In this document: positions 26,119-34,928 of the stretch, piece by piece
How positions within the stretch are numbered: position 1 is the stretch's first letter
Layout: every line of letters starts with the position of its first letter
Source of the DNA: Deltaproteobacteria bacterium
Lineage (GTDB): Bacteria; Myxococcota; Myxococcia; Myxococcales; Anaeromyxobacteraceae
NCBI GenBank assembly: GCA_016214955.1
Contig: JACRMN010000012.1
Coordinates: 859,901-923,900, forward strand
Length of the DNA: 64,000 nucleotides
Reading direction: 5' to 3'
Translations under genes and position numbers: made by a program
The notes under the pieces: generated by a model
Database searches by the model: none
Told to the model about the DNA's origin: nothing
Seen by the model: only the letters and a program-made list of their open reading frames with translations

Positions 26119-27273
26119 ATGTCCGTCATGAGGGCCCGCGCAGATGTCCTGCTCCTCCTCGCTGTCGCGGTGGCGGTCGTGCCGCTCGCCGCCCTGGCCG
26201 CCGAGGCCGCGCCCCGGGATATCGTGCTCGACTTCCAGCGGCCCGGGCCGATGCGGGACCTCCTCGGGAAGTCGATCGGCTTGGCGAAGAGCTTCCTCTT
26301 CCTCGCCGCCTTCCTCGGCTACGCGCTGGAGGCCTTCGGCCGGTCGCCCACGTCGGAGAGGGACTACGGCGCCGTGACCTGGCGGGTCGTCGCCGTCCTC
26401 TTCCTCCTCTGGAACTACCAGCCCATCTTCGGGTCGGTCATCAACCTCATGGACCGGGTCGAGCAGGAGGTCGCGCCGCCCTCCACCTGGGAAGCGCTCA
26501 AGGCGGCAGTCACGCGAAACCAGATGGCTCTCGAGGAGCTGTCGGCCCACGGCGAGGCGACGCAGCCGCACGCGGAGGGCCAGCGACCGACACCGGCCCG
26601 GAAGCCCTCGACCCTGACCTCGTGGGTGTACGAGGCGCTCGTCACCATCCTCCAGCTCCTCGGCGAGGGGCTCGTCTTCCTCATCCGCTGGATGTCCCGA
26701 GTTCTCACCGCGACGCTCTTCATCCTCGGGCCGCTCGCCCTCGTCGCCGGCATCCCGCGGGTGAGCAGCACGGGTTCGCGGTGGTTCCTCCGCTTCGTCA
26801 CCATCGCGAGCTGGCCCGTCTTCGCCGGGGTCCTCCTCGCGGTCCTGGTGGCCCTCGGGGGTCAGGGCGCGCAGTACCAGAGCTATCTCCAGTGCCTGGT
26901 GGCGTCGCTCGTCATGCTGGTGACCGCGCTCGCAACCCCGGTGCTCGCTAGCCAGGTGGTGGGCGGCGCCCTGCAGAACTTCGCCGGGACGGGATTCGCC
27001 GCGGCGAAGGCGGTCCACCGCGACGCCGTCGTGCCGGCGGCTGGCCTCGTCGTGGGCGTGGCGAGGGGGACAAAGAGCCTCGCCTTGGCCGCTGCAGAGA
27101 CCATTGCCGCGCGCCGCGCCAGGAAGGGCGCCGGAGGCGAGCAAGGAGGCCAGGGGCCCGGGCCGGCCGCCGGCGGCAGGGGCGGGCAGGGGAGCGTCGT
27201 TGCCAACTCACCGGAGAAGCCGGTGGGCGGCAACGGCGCGGGAGCGCCACGTGGTCCCAGGAGCGCCACGTAG
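26119..27273 (+). CDS. virB6: VirB6/TrbL-type polytopic membrane protein
   Basis: A 384-residue protein with a signal-like start, then at least five hydrophobic helices (for example FLFLAAFLGYALEAFG, AVLFLLWNYQPIFGS, ATLFILGPLALVAGI, VFAGVLLAVLVALGG), and a Gly/Pro-rich low-complexity tail. TrbL/VirB6 forms part of the inner-membrane channel. The segment LFILGPLALVAGIPR is typical. It starts two bases after the virB5 stop. Confidence 0.82.
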   Translation: MSVMRARADVLLLLAVAVAVVPLAALAAEAAPRDIVLDFQRPGPMRDLLGKSIGLAKSFLFLAAFLGYALEAFGRSPTSERDYGAVTWRVVAVLFLLWNYQPIFGSVINLMDRVEQEVAPPSTWEALKAAVTRNQMALEELSAHGEATQPHAEGQRPTPARKPSTLTSWVYEALVTILQLLGEGLVFLIRWMSRVLTATLFILGPLALVAGIPRVSSTGSRWFLRFVTIASWPVFAGVLLAVLVALGGQGAQYQSYLQCLVASLVMLVTALATPVLASQVVGGALQNFAGTGFAAAKAVHRDAVVPAAGLVVGVARGTKSLALAAAETIAARRARKGAGGEQGGQGPGPAAGGRGGQGSVVANSPEKPVGGNGAGAPRGPRSAT

Positions 27274-27312
27274 CCTCGATGAGGCGCTGGCAGGCAGGCA
27301 GGAGCGACCGGA

Positions 27313-28059
27313 ATGGAAGGGAAGACCGTCATCCGGACCGATCGAAGGGGCAGCCGGGCGCCGCCGGGCTCGCCGCCGGCGATCTGGGCGGCGTTCGCGG
27401 CCCAGGGCCGGTGGAAGAGCTGGACCATCGCCGGGCTCCTCGGGCTCGTCTCGCTCCAGTCCCTCGCGATCGCTCGGCTCGTGTCCCAACCGCCGGAGGT
27501 GGTGCTCGTGAGCGCCGCGGGAGACGCGACACCGGTCGGCCGCTCGGTGGCGACCGACGCGCTCCTCAAGTTCCTGGCCGACCGGACCCGCCCGCCGGAC
27601 GTCGCTGTGGTCCGCTTCACCCGCGACTTCCTCCACCTTGCGCTCGGCGTCAACTCCAGCACGGTCGATGCCGCCTGGCCGGCCGCGCTCGCCATGATGG
27701 CACCGGAGCTCCGCGCCCGCCTCGAGCGGGAGGCGGCCGAGAAGCACCTCGTCGAGGCGTGGCGGCTGGCCCAGCGGAAGACCGAGCTCACCTTCGAGGA
27801 GATCGTTCTGGAGGAACGCCCGCCCGGCCTGGTCGCCATCCGGGCCCGACTCACCCGGCGCACCGGGCCGCTCGTGGAGGGGGCGGCGGGGAGTAGTACC
27901 GATCGGGTGCAGGTGGACCTGGTCGCCCGGACCACGGCGCCGACCATCGAGCGTCCGGACGGCCTGGAAGTGGCCGAGTGGCGCCTCACGCCCCTCCCGG
28001 TTACGGACACCCCGCCCACACCGAGGGCGAAGGCCGAAGGAGGCGCCCATGCGCCCTGA
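27313..28059 (+). CDS. virB8: VirB8/TrbF-like protein
   Basis: A 248-residue bitopic protein: a cytoplasmic N-terminus of about 35 residues, one membrane helix (WTIAGLLGLVSLQSLAIARL), and a periplasmic domain with the alternating helix and beta pattern of VirB8/TrbF. VirB8 links the inner-membrane and core complexes. Similarity is weak apart from layout and position. Its end overlaps the DUF2381 gene by 11 bp. Confidence 0.7.
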   Translation: MEGKTVIRTDRRGSRAPPGSPPAIWAAFAAQGRWKSWTIAGLLGLVSLQSLAIARLVSQPPEVVLVSAAGDATPVGRSVATDALLKFLADRTRPPDVAVVRFTRDFLHLALGVNSSTVDAAWPAALAMMAPELRARLEREAAEKHLVEAWRLAQRKTELTFEEIVLEERPPGLVAIRARLTRRTGPLVEGAAGSSTDRVQVDLVARTTAPTIERPDGLEVAEWRLTPLPVTDTPPTPRAKAEGGAHAP

Positions 28060-28972
28060 TCGAGTCCGAAGCCTCGCGGCGGTGCTCGTACTGGCCGCGA
28101 CGGCGGAGGCCGCCGGAGCGGCCGAGCCGAAGAGCCCGCCCCGGCGGGAGCTCCGCCGCCGGACGCTCGTCGTCGACGACCAGAGCATCGGCTCGCTCGC
28201 GGACCTTCACGTCGCCGGGGGCTCCGCCACCATCCTCAGCTTCGAGGTGCCGGTCGAGCCGAAAGGCGCGCTCATCATGGGCACGCCGGAGCTCTTCCAC
28301 CCGCCGACGCAGTCCGACCGGACGGTCATCCTCGTCCCGAAGGTGGACCTCGTGCGGCCCGTCCCGCTCAGCATCGCGCTCGCCGACGGAACGGCGCTGA
28401 GCTTCAGGATGCTGACGGCACCGCTGGACGCGGACGTCCAGGTGGACGTGATGCTGAAGCTCAAGAGCCGCGCGCCGCCCGAATCTGCCGAGGCCCTGCG
28501 CACCACCATCGCACAGCTCCGGAGCGAGCTCGACGAGTGCCGAGGGTCCTCGGTGACCGCGGGAGCGGCGAGGCTGGCGGCGCTCCTACTTGCCCAGAGC
28601 CTCGACGAGCCACTGGCGTTCGAGCGCCACTCGATGCGCGGCGGCGACAGGCAGCGTCGGCTCATCGTCGAGGCGCGCTGGGTCTACAGGCTCGTCGGCC
28701 TCACCTACCTCGTCTTCAACGTGGCCAACCGCGACCCCGACCGGTCGTGGGTGTTCGACCGGGCCGAGGTGAAGCTCACCGGCGGCGCCGAGCCGGCGGA
28801 CCTCCCGGTCCTCGCCTCCGCCGCGAGCGCGGACGTCCTCGCGCCGGGCCAGGAGAGCAAGGTGATCGTCGCTTTCAAGACGCCGGCGCGATCCACCTCC
28901 CACCGGTACGCCGTCGCGTTCGTCGAGCGGGACGGGGACCGGAGGGTCGTTCTCGAGGGGCTGTCGCCATGA
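28049..28972 (+). CDS. DUF2381-family protein in the VirB9 position
   Basis: A 307-residue exported protein: signal peptide to about residue 25, then a beta-rich region (TILSFEVPVEPKGALIMG and VDLVRPVPLSIALADGTALS), a helical middle, and a second beta domain (LTYLVFNVANRDPDRSWVF). I recognise DUF2381/TIGR02268, a family expanded in Myxococcus. Here it occupies the slot where VirB9/TrbG would be, and the N-terminal strand pattern resembles VirB9. No other VirB9 candidate exists in the operon. It overlaps the kinase-VirB10 gene by 4 bp. Confidence 0.75.
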   Translation: MRPDRVRSLAAVLVLAATAEAAGAAEPKSPPRRELRRRTLVVDDQSIGSLADLHVAGGSATILSFEVPVEPKGALIMGTPELFHPPTQSDRTVILVPKVDLVRPVPLSIALADGTALSFRMLTAPLDADVQVDVMLKLKSRAPPESAEALRTTIAQLRSELDECRGSSVTAGAARLAALLLAQSLDEPLAFERHSMRGGDRQRRLIVEARWVYRLVGLTYLVFNVANRDPDRSWVFDRAEVKLTGGAEPADLPVLASAASADVLAPGQESKVIVAFKTPARSTSHRYAVAFVERDGDRRVVLEGLSP

Positions 28973-31296
28973 CCGCGCCGGGGATCAAGCCCAACTACCT
29001 GATACCGGGGACGGTCGTGGGTGCCTACCGCGTGGAGGAGCAGATCGGCGGGGGCGGCTTCGGCTTCGTCTACCGGGTGATGCGCGACGGCAAGACGTAC
29101 GCGCTCAAGATCGGCCAGGCGCGCCTCTCGGAGCTCGGCGCCGAGGAGCGGGTCGAGACGCTGGAGCGGCTCGAGCGCGAGGTGGCGGCGCTGATGAGCC
29201 TGCGCCACCCGAACATCGTCCGCGTTCACTCCTACGAGCGATGGCCCGACCTGGAGGGCGGGTTCCCGTACCTCGTCATGGACTACGTGGAGGGGAGGCC
29301 GCTGCAGGAGTGGCGAGAGCGCGCCCGGCCCTCGCTCGCCCGCGTCGCCGCGGTCTTCGAGAGGATCGCCGACGCGCTACAGCACATGCACGCGCTCGGC
29401 ATCATCCACCGCGACCTGAAGAGCGAGAACCTCATCGTGCGCCAGGTCGATGGCGTCCCCTTCATCGTCGACTTCGGCATCGCCCGCCCGGTCCTCGCCC
29501 GGAACGTAACCCAGGCCTCGGCCGTGGGCACGCTCACCCACCTCGCGCCGGAGTACGCGACGTTCCTGGACTCGGCCGAGGGGAGGCGGGGGGCGCCCTT
29601 CGACTGGCAGCCGGCGACCGACCTCTATGCCCTCGGCTACGTGCTCTACGAGGCGCTCGCTTGCGAGCCGCCCGTGCCGCGCTTTCCGGAGCGGACCGCG
29701 CGGGCGGAGTCGGAGCTGCTGAACGCCGTGAAGAGCGTGGTCCCGAGGCGGCCGAAGGAGATCGAGCCGCGCATCCCGGAGGCGCTCGACGAGCTCGTCA
29801 TGCAGCTCATCGAGAAGGACCCGCGGAAGCGACCCCAGTCGGCCGAAGAGGTCGGAAGGCGGCTCCGCGACGCGCGCGAGGCGGGGGAGGCACTGGAGGC
29901 GGCGGCCTGGGCCCGGCCGCTCGATGTGCCCGGAGCAGGTTCGGAGCCAGCCGCCGGCGAAGACGCGCGACCCGAGCCCGCCGTGGGTGGCGAGGAGGAG
30001 CTGGCGCCGCTCGAAGCCGGGGACGAACCGAAGGCCGCTGCCGCGGGGAAGGACGACAAGGCGGCCGCGCCGGCAACCGGCGCGTGGCCGCGCAAGGAGC
30101 AGCGTCCTCCTGCGCCAGCACCGCGCCCTTCGCCAGCCGTCTCGGTGCCGACGGAGGGGGGATCCCCCGCGTACGTCGGGGGCCCCGAGGAGGCCGCCAG
30201 GGCGGAAGAGCGGAGGCCCGTGGAGCACTCGCAGGTGAGCCAGATCCTGAGGCGCGCCGCAGCCGAGTTCCCGACTGCGGCCCCGGGGCCCCGGCGCTGG
30301 AAGGTTGCTGGTGCGGCCGCGGCGGGTGTGCTGGTGCTCGTCAGCGTCGCCCTCGCCGCAGTTGCGATGCGGGACGCGTCGAGACAGCCAGCGGCCAGGA
30401 CCCTGCTCGCGGGGACGGAGTCGCCCGGGAGCCAGGGCCCTCCCGCGCTCGCGGATCCACCTGCGGCGGCGCCCTCGCCCGCGCTGACCCTGCCGGCTGC
30501 TCCCTCGGGGCCGGCGCCCGGCGCGGACATGGATCGGTCCGCCCTCCCGTCCACCGCGGCCAGGCGGGCGCGACCGAGCGGAGATGCCCGCGCCAGAGAC
30601 GAAGAACTAATGCGGGAGCCCGGGCGCCCCGCGGACCCGCCGGATGGCCGGCTTGCGGAGACGCCGCCGGCGGAGGTGGGTGAGCCGAGCGGCCTCCTGC
30701 GATCGAAGCCGCTGGGTGCCGAGCCGCCCGGCCTGCTCCGGTCGGTGACCCTGGACCGCGGGGAGGCGCGGAAGCCGGCGAGCCGCGGCGTGGTCTTCGG
30801 TTCGCACATACAGGCGCGGCTGCTCACCAACCTCGACACCCGGACCATCGGCAACGGCCCTGTCGAGGCCCTGCTCCACGTCCCCTTCATCGTCCGCGGG
30901 AAGGTACTCCTGCCGAGCCGCACCATGGTCTACGGCACGGCGGCCGAGTCCGGCGGGCGGTTCACGATCCGGTTCACGCGGATGCGGCTTCCGGACGACA
31001 CGGACCTCACCTTCGAGGGCATCGCACTGGCGCGCGATGACGGCAAGCCCGGACTCGCCGCCTCGGGGCGCATCGGCCAGGAGCCGAGGCGGGGGGAGGG
31101 GCTCGGCACCAAGGTGGCGAGGGGCACCGGGAACCTCCTCCTCGACACCGTGGCCGGGGGGCTGGGGCAGGACATCGCTCGCGGCGCCGGCCAGGCCGCG
31201 CTCAACCACGAGGAGGCGCCGCCCGTGAGCAGCGAGTGGGCGCTCCTCCTCGACGCGGGCGTCGTCTTCGACGTCTTCGTCGAGAGAGCGTTCTGA
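28969..31296 (+). CDS. Ser/Thr protein kinase fused to a VirB10/TrbI-like periplasmic domain
   Basis: A 775-residue single protein. About residues 15-310 form a Hanks-type kinase with all key motifs: GGGGFGFVY loop, the VAIK-type Lys in YALKIG, HRDLKSEN, DFGIARP and the activation segment VGTLTHLAPE. A Pro/Ala/acidic linker follows, then one membrane helix at about 443-465 (VAGAAAAGVLVLVSVALAAV). After a Pro-rich stretch, residues 608-775 match the VirB10/TrbI core: GSHIQARLLTNLDTRTIGNG, VLLPSRTMVYGTA, DTDLTFEGIAL and a final beta strand. This is the only VirB10 candidate in the operon. Confidence 0.85.
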   Translation: MTAPGIKPNYLIPGTVVGAYRVEEQIGGGGFGFVYRVMRDGKTYALKIGQARLSELGAEERVETLERLEREVAALMSLRHPNIVRVHSYERWPDLEGGFPYLVMDYVEGRPLQEWRERARPSLARVAAVFERIADALQHMHALGIIHRDLKSENLIVRQVDGVPFIVDFGIARPVLARNVTQASAVGTLTHLAPEYATFLDSAEGRRGAPFDWQPATDLYALGYVLYEALACEPPVPRFPERTARAESELLNAVKSVVPRRPKEIEPRIPEALDELVMQLIEKDPRKRPQSAEEVGRRLRDAREAGEALEAAAWARPLDVPGAGSEPAAGEDARPEPAVGGEEELAPLEAGDEPKAAAAGKDDKAAAPATGAWPRKEQRPPAPAPRPSPAVSVPTEGGSPAYVGGPEEAARAEERRPVEHSQVSQILRRAAAEFPTAAPGPRRWKVAGAAAAGVLVLVSVALAAVAMRDASRQPAARTLLAGTESPGSQGPPALADPPAAAPSPALTLPAAPSGPAPGADMDRSALPSTAARRARPSGDARARDEELMREPGRPADPPDGRLAETPPAEVGEPSGLLRSKPLGAEPPGLLRSVTLDRGEARKPASRGVVFGSHIQARLLTNLDTRTIGNGPVEALLHVPFIVRGKVLLPSRTMVYGTAAESGGRFTIRFTRMRLPDDTDLTFEGIALARDDGKPGLAASGRIGQEPRRGEGLGTKVARGTGNLLLDTVAGGLGQDIARGAGQAALNHEEAPPVSSEWALLLDAGVVFDVFVERAF

Positions 31297-31303
31297 GGCT
31301 CGC

Positions 31304-31957
31304 ATGCGTCCCACGGGCCTTGCCGCTGCGCTCGCGATCGCAACCGCCGCAGTGCCAGGCGTGGCCAGGGCGGACCAGGGTGCGCTGACCCTCGAGCTCG
31401 GGCCGGCTCTCACATGGTGGCCGGGCATGGGGCCCGCGGTCGGCAGCGGGGGAGGTGTCAACGGAAGCTCCGGCGGCGGCATGATCGGCGTCCGCTACGG
31501 GCTCCGCCAGGGCCTCGACCTGACCGCGGCCGGCTTCTACGAGGCACCCGCCCGCTTCAGCAACCCCGGGACGGCCATCGACACCGGCGGTGCGCCGGCC
31601 TCCGGGACGTTCACGGCCGAGACCAGCAGGTGGGGCGTTCTCCTTGGTGCCCGGTGGATCCACGGCTTGGCGCTGCGATGGTTCGTGGGCGGCGAGGTGG
31701 GCTGGTCGCGCCAGACCTTCACCGGGCTCGACCTAGTCAACGTCTCCGACCCGACGAACCCGCACACCTTCGGCCTCGGGCTGGCGGACCGGGGCAAGAG
31801 CGCGCTCCTGCTCTCGCCGCTCGCCGGCGTCGAGTGGCAGTTCGCGGGCCGGTGGAGCATCGCGTTCACGCCGAGGGTGCAGGTGCTGGTGGGTGGCGCG
31901 GGAAAGGTGGGAGTCGTGTTGCCGGTGAGTGTGGGGTACAGTTGGTACGGCCTGTAG
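31304..31957 (+). CDS. Outer-membrane beta-barrel protein
   Basis: A 217-residue protein with a signal peptide (to about residue 23, VARADQ) and many amphipathic strands ending in an aromatic C-terminal strand (VGYSWYGL). The pattern, with GARWIHGLALRWFVGGEVGW, is that of small outer-membrane barrels. It follows the kinase-VirB10 gene by 7 bp, so it may be part of the outer-membrane end of this transfer channel. Its stop abuts the stop of the convergent GHKL gene. Confidence 0.75.
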   Translation: MRPTGLAAALAIATAAVPGVARADQGALTLELGPALTWWPGMGPAVGSGGGVNGSSGGGMIGVRYGLRQGLDLTAAGFYEAPARFSNPGTAIDTGGAPASGTFTAETSRWGVLLGARWIHGLALRWFVGGEVGWSRQTFTGLDLVNVSDPTNPHTFGLGLADRGKSALLLSPLAGVEWQFAGRWSIAFTPRVQVLVGGAGKVGVVLPVSVGYSWYGL

Positions 31958-33979
31958 TCACCCTTGGCCCTTCGCCCCCCTTGGCGTTGAAGCCTGCTCA
32001 AGTACCTCAGGGAAGTTCTTTTGGAGATACTCCGAAACACTCAGCTCGCGCGACTTCTGATCCAGATGGTCACGGACCAGGCGCATTTCTGAACGAGCAC
32101 GGTCGATAATCTCCCCCCACGAGAGAACCCACACGGTTGCGTTCTCGTACTCGCTCACGAGCCCAGGTTCCTTGTTCTTCTGTCTACGCTGAAGGTCTAT
32201 CTCGGGCTTGATGTCAGAAGACACCAAGAAGACATCCCAGGCTGTCATGGCCTTGTCGAACTGTGGTGATGCCATCACCGTTTGCGCGTACCGCGCCGCC
32301 TGCTGCAATTCCTTCCACCCAAGCGGAACCGACGGTGCCTTGAGCTCCACGAGGAGGTGCCGATTCGACGGGACGGTCGGATACTCTCGCTTCGCCGCGA
32401 GAAACAGATCCGGGATGTCACCCAGCCCAGTCGCGGTCTTCAATTCGGCTTCCGGGATGTCCGGTAGTCCCGCCTCTTCCCGGTGTCGCCGAATCACTGT
32501 CCGGAAGTTCTTGTCGCTGGTGGCGAGATGATACGCGGGTCCAAAGATCCAACAGTTGGGCTCCAGGATCTTGTGGAGTTGGCTCCGCTCTTTGAGCGAC
32601 CCTGCTGCATCCCCGTACACGAGGGAGTGCAGGATATCCAGGAACTCCAGCCTGGCCGTTACTTCGGACGAGAGTCGGATCAGTGACTGAAGGGTGGTTC
32701 GCTCAAGGACTCGGCGGAACTTCTCCATGTCCTCATCGGAGAGCTTTGCGACCTCATGTAAGATGTCGAGCAGATCCTCGTTGTCGAGTGACCGGTTAAG
32801 CAGGCTGAAGATCACTGCCTGCTGCTTCATAGTCATGCCCTCGACATTCGCATGCTCATTCATGCGTTCAAGCACGACGTCGAAGATTGCCTTCTTCGCC
32901 TCCACAACCGCGTTGGCGGAAGGCACGCGAAACGGGTAGAACGCTTGCTCGCGCGCCCTTTCCAGGAATGTGGACTTCCTCCCTTCGCGAACTCGCTCCG
33001 CAAAGTGTGCGACCTCTGCCAAAGCAGCGTCCTTGAGCTGCGCAAAGCCCGTGTCCAACTCAACGACGCCCTCGCGATTCGCTGAGACAATAGAGTCGAG
33101 GTAAGTCGACTCGACGATGCCAAGGTAGTTGGACGAGGCGACATCATCGGCAAGGCAACGATGGACCGTCCGGCCCTTGCCTGTGAAGAGAACTCGTCCG
33201 GCAACGCGGCTTTCGTCGAGCGGTCGGTGCAAGAGAAGATGGTGCAGGCGCACAGGGACATCGACCCGCGAGATCCCTTGAAGCTCTTGGAGTTCGCGCG
33301 ACTCGACAATTGAGGCCACGTCCAGAGGCTCGCCATGTACCGCTATCACGTGGCGAGGATTCCCAAGCAGGTACGAGCAGAACTGAGACAACAGGTCTGA
33401 CCGCAACCGCGCGACGAAAGCTGCCTCGAACTCCTGGTCGAGGGCGTTGAAGATCTTGATCGTGGTGCCAGTCGGTGTCGCAGGTGCAACGCTGCGCACT
33501 TCAACTCTGGGAGAGCTTCGATCATCGGACCGCAGCGTGAAGGTGCTCTGGACGCGAGTCCCATGAGCGCCCTCGGCCACAGTAGTCCATTCACTTATCG
33601 TCCCCAGCCTATGAACCGCGAAGCGGCCGACCCCAAATCGGCCGAGGCGTGCGCTCGCGCCGGCCGCGTTTGGCGACACTCCAATCACCGCGAATCGTTG
33701 CTTAAGGTCCTCTCTAGACATGCCGCGCCCGTTGTCGGACACCTCGATTCCCGCGAGCCCGCCAAGCGGGTTCGCTGAGGTTTCGATCTCCACACGCGTC
33801 GCGCCAGCATCCAGAGCGTTCGCGATCAGTTCACCGACCGCGGTCGATGCCGCGGCATACTTGGCGCGGCCGAGGTGCTCCGCGACGAGGCGTGGCTCGT
33901 AGACCCAGTTCAGGTCATACGAGCTCACAGGCGGGTTCCCGCGGTTCCTGGGGGTCAAGGTGCGCTGGCGGCGCGACAT
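31958..33979 (-). CDS. GHKL ATPase with C-terminal Shedu-like nuclease domain
   Basis: The 673-residue protein begins with a Bergerat-fold ATPase: ELIANALDAGAT (E50, N54), VSDNGRGM (D82, G84, G86) and GRFGVGRF. A helical middle follows. About residues 465-580 contain WIFGPAYHL, then PDLFLA and LLVELKAPSVPLG with a downstream Gln/Tyr pair, as in DUF4263/Shedu PD-(D/E)xK nucleases. The arrangement suggests ATP-gated nuclease action, probably in phage defence. It is opposite to the transfer genes and lies between the operon end and a decayed virD4 start, consistent with late insertion. Confidence 0.75.
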   Translation of the reverse strand: MSRRQRTLTPRNRGNPPVSSYDLNWVYEPRLVAEHLGRAKYAAASTAVGELIANALDAGATRVEIETSANPLGGLAGIEVSDNGRGMSREDLKQRFAVIGVSPNAAGASARLGRFGVGRFAVHRLGTISEWTTVAEGAHGTRVQSTFTLRSDDRSSPRVEVRSVAPATPTGTTIKIFNALDQEFEAAFVARLRSDLLSQFCSYLLGNPRHVIAVHGEPLDVASIVESRELQELQGISRVDVPVRLHHLLLHRPLDESRVAGRVLFTGKGRTVHRCLADDVASSNYLGIVESTYLDSIVSANREGVVELDTGFAQLKDAALAEVAHFAERVREGRKSTFLERAREQAFYPFRVPSANAVVEAKKAIFDVVLERMNEHANVEGMTMKQQAVIFSLLNRSLDNEDLLDILHEVAKLSDEDMEKFRRVLERTTLQSLIRLSSEVTARLEFLDILHSLVYGDAAGSLKERSQLHKILEPNCWIFGPAYHLATSDKNFRTVIRRHREEAGLPDIPEAELKTATGLGDIPDLFLAAKREYPTVPSNRHLLVELKAPSVPLGWKELQQAARYAQTVMASPQFDKAMTAWDVFLVSSDIKPEIDLQRRQKNKEPGLVSEYENATVWVLSWGEIIDRARSEMRLVRDHLDQKSRELSVSEYLQKNFPEVLEQASTPRGAKGQG

Positions 33980-34059
33980 GGTCAGGCAGTGTAGCCTTCA
34001 GTACTGACGGGGCAAGGAAGGTCCGGCGGGCGCCTCTGGGCTGCTCCACGAGGCGTGTC

Positions 34060-34320
34060 GTGGCCGCAGAAGCTCGCAAGCCCTCTTCCCCGCTCCTGAC
34101 CCGCCTGCTGGTGGGATCTGCGGGGTTGGGGCTTATCACCCTCGCCTTTCTCTACCGCTGGCAGGTGCAGCGCTGGGCGAGCCGTTCCCTCTGCCTGCGG
34201 CCGTCTGCGAAGAGGCCTCCACCGCGGTCGGGCGCTACCTGCCCGCCCCCGTCAGGTGACGATTCACCCCTGCTGGCGCTCGTGCTCGGGCTGTTGACGC
34301 GGCCCACCAACCTTTACCAG
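34060..34320 (+). pseudogene. Degenerate duplicate of the virD4 5' end
   Basis: The frame from GTG 34060 reads VVAAEARKPSSPLLTRLLVG, then FLYRWQV, closely matching the intact coupling protein that starts at 35541 (ASDARSPSFPILSRLAAG, LLYRWQT). After RWQ one base is missing relative to the intact gene, and the matching GEPFPLPAAV...VGRYLPA and LLALVLGLL segments lie in other frames. Similarity also extends a few bases upstream of the GTG. It ends after about 260 bp. This is a relic left when cargo entered between transfer genes, or a decayed paralogue. Confidence 0.8.
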
Positions 34321-34556
34321 AAGTGAGTGGGCCCGGTGGCCCGCAGGCAAGAACCCTTGTCGGCCTGCCCCCGCGCCGCCGGCTCCGGGGCTGGGGCTGG
34401 TGGCCCGTCTACTTGGGATGAGGTTTGGGTCGTAGCGCTCCGCCTAGGTCCCAGCCAGGCCGCCGATGCCGCCTTCTCACGCCGAACTACGCGCCGCCAG
34501 TGCCTGTTGAATCGTGAGGCGGGCGAGCGTACCATAAACGCTACGGAGCCCGCCCA

Positions 34557-34928
34557 ATGCCCCCCCGCCCCAAGACCGCCTTCGACCGCTACTTCGACGC
34601 GCAGATGAAGGATCCGGCGTTCGCCCGAGAGTACCGGGCCGCGCGCGCCGAGATCGACGCCATCGACAAGCTCGTTCGCGCCCTCGACGCCGCGAGGGTC
34701 ATCGCGGGTCTCTCCAAGGCGGACCTGGCGCGGAAGGTCGGGTCCCAGCCGGAGATGGTGCGGCGCCTCCTCACCGCGACCCGGGGGAATCCGACCATGG
34801 GAACCGTGCTCAAGGTCGCGTCGGCCCTCGGGTATCACCTCGAGCTGGTCCCGAACCGGGCTGCGAGGGCGGCGCGCCGCTCGGCGCCGGGCAGGCACGC
34901 CGCCCGCGTGGCGCGGGCCCGCGGCTAA
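34557..34928 (+). CDS. XRE-family antitoxin
   Basis: A 123-residue protein with an N-terminal acidic helical region (FDRYFDAQMKDPAFAREYRA), typical of HigA-like antitoxins, and a central HTH (LSKADLARKVGSQPEMVRRLL, then TMGTVLKVASALGYHLEL). The tail is Arg/Ala-rich. Its stop overlaps the stop of a RelE/HigB-like gene on the other strand. Probably neutralises that toxin and represses its own promoter. Confidence 0.8.
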   Translation: MPPRPKTAFDRYFDAQMKDPAFAREYRAARAEIDAIDKLVRALDAARVIAGLSKADLARKVGSQPEMVRRLLTATRGNPTMGTVLKVASALGYHLELVPNRAARAARRSAPGRHAARVARARG

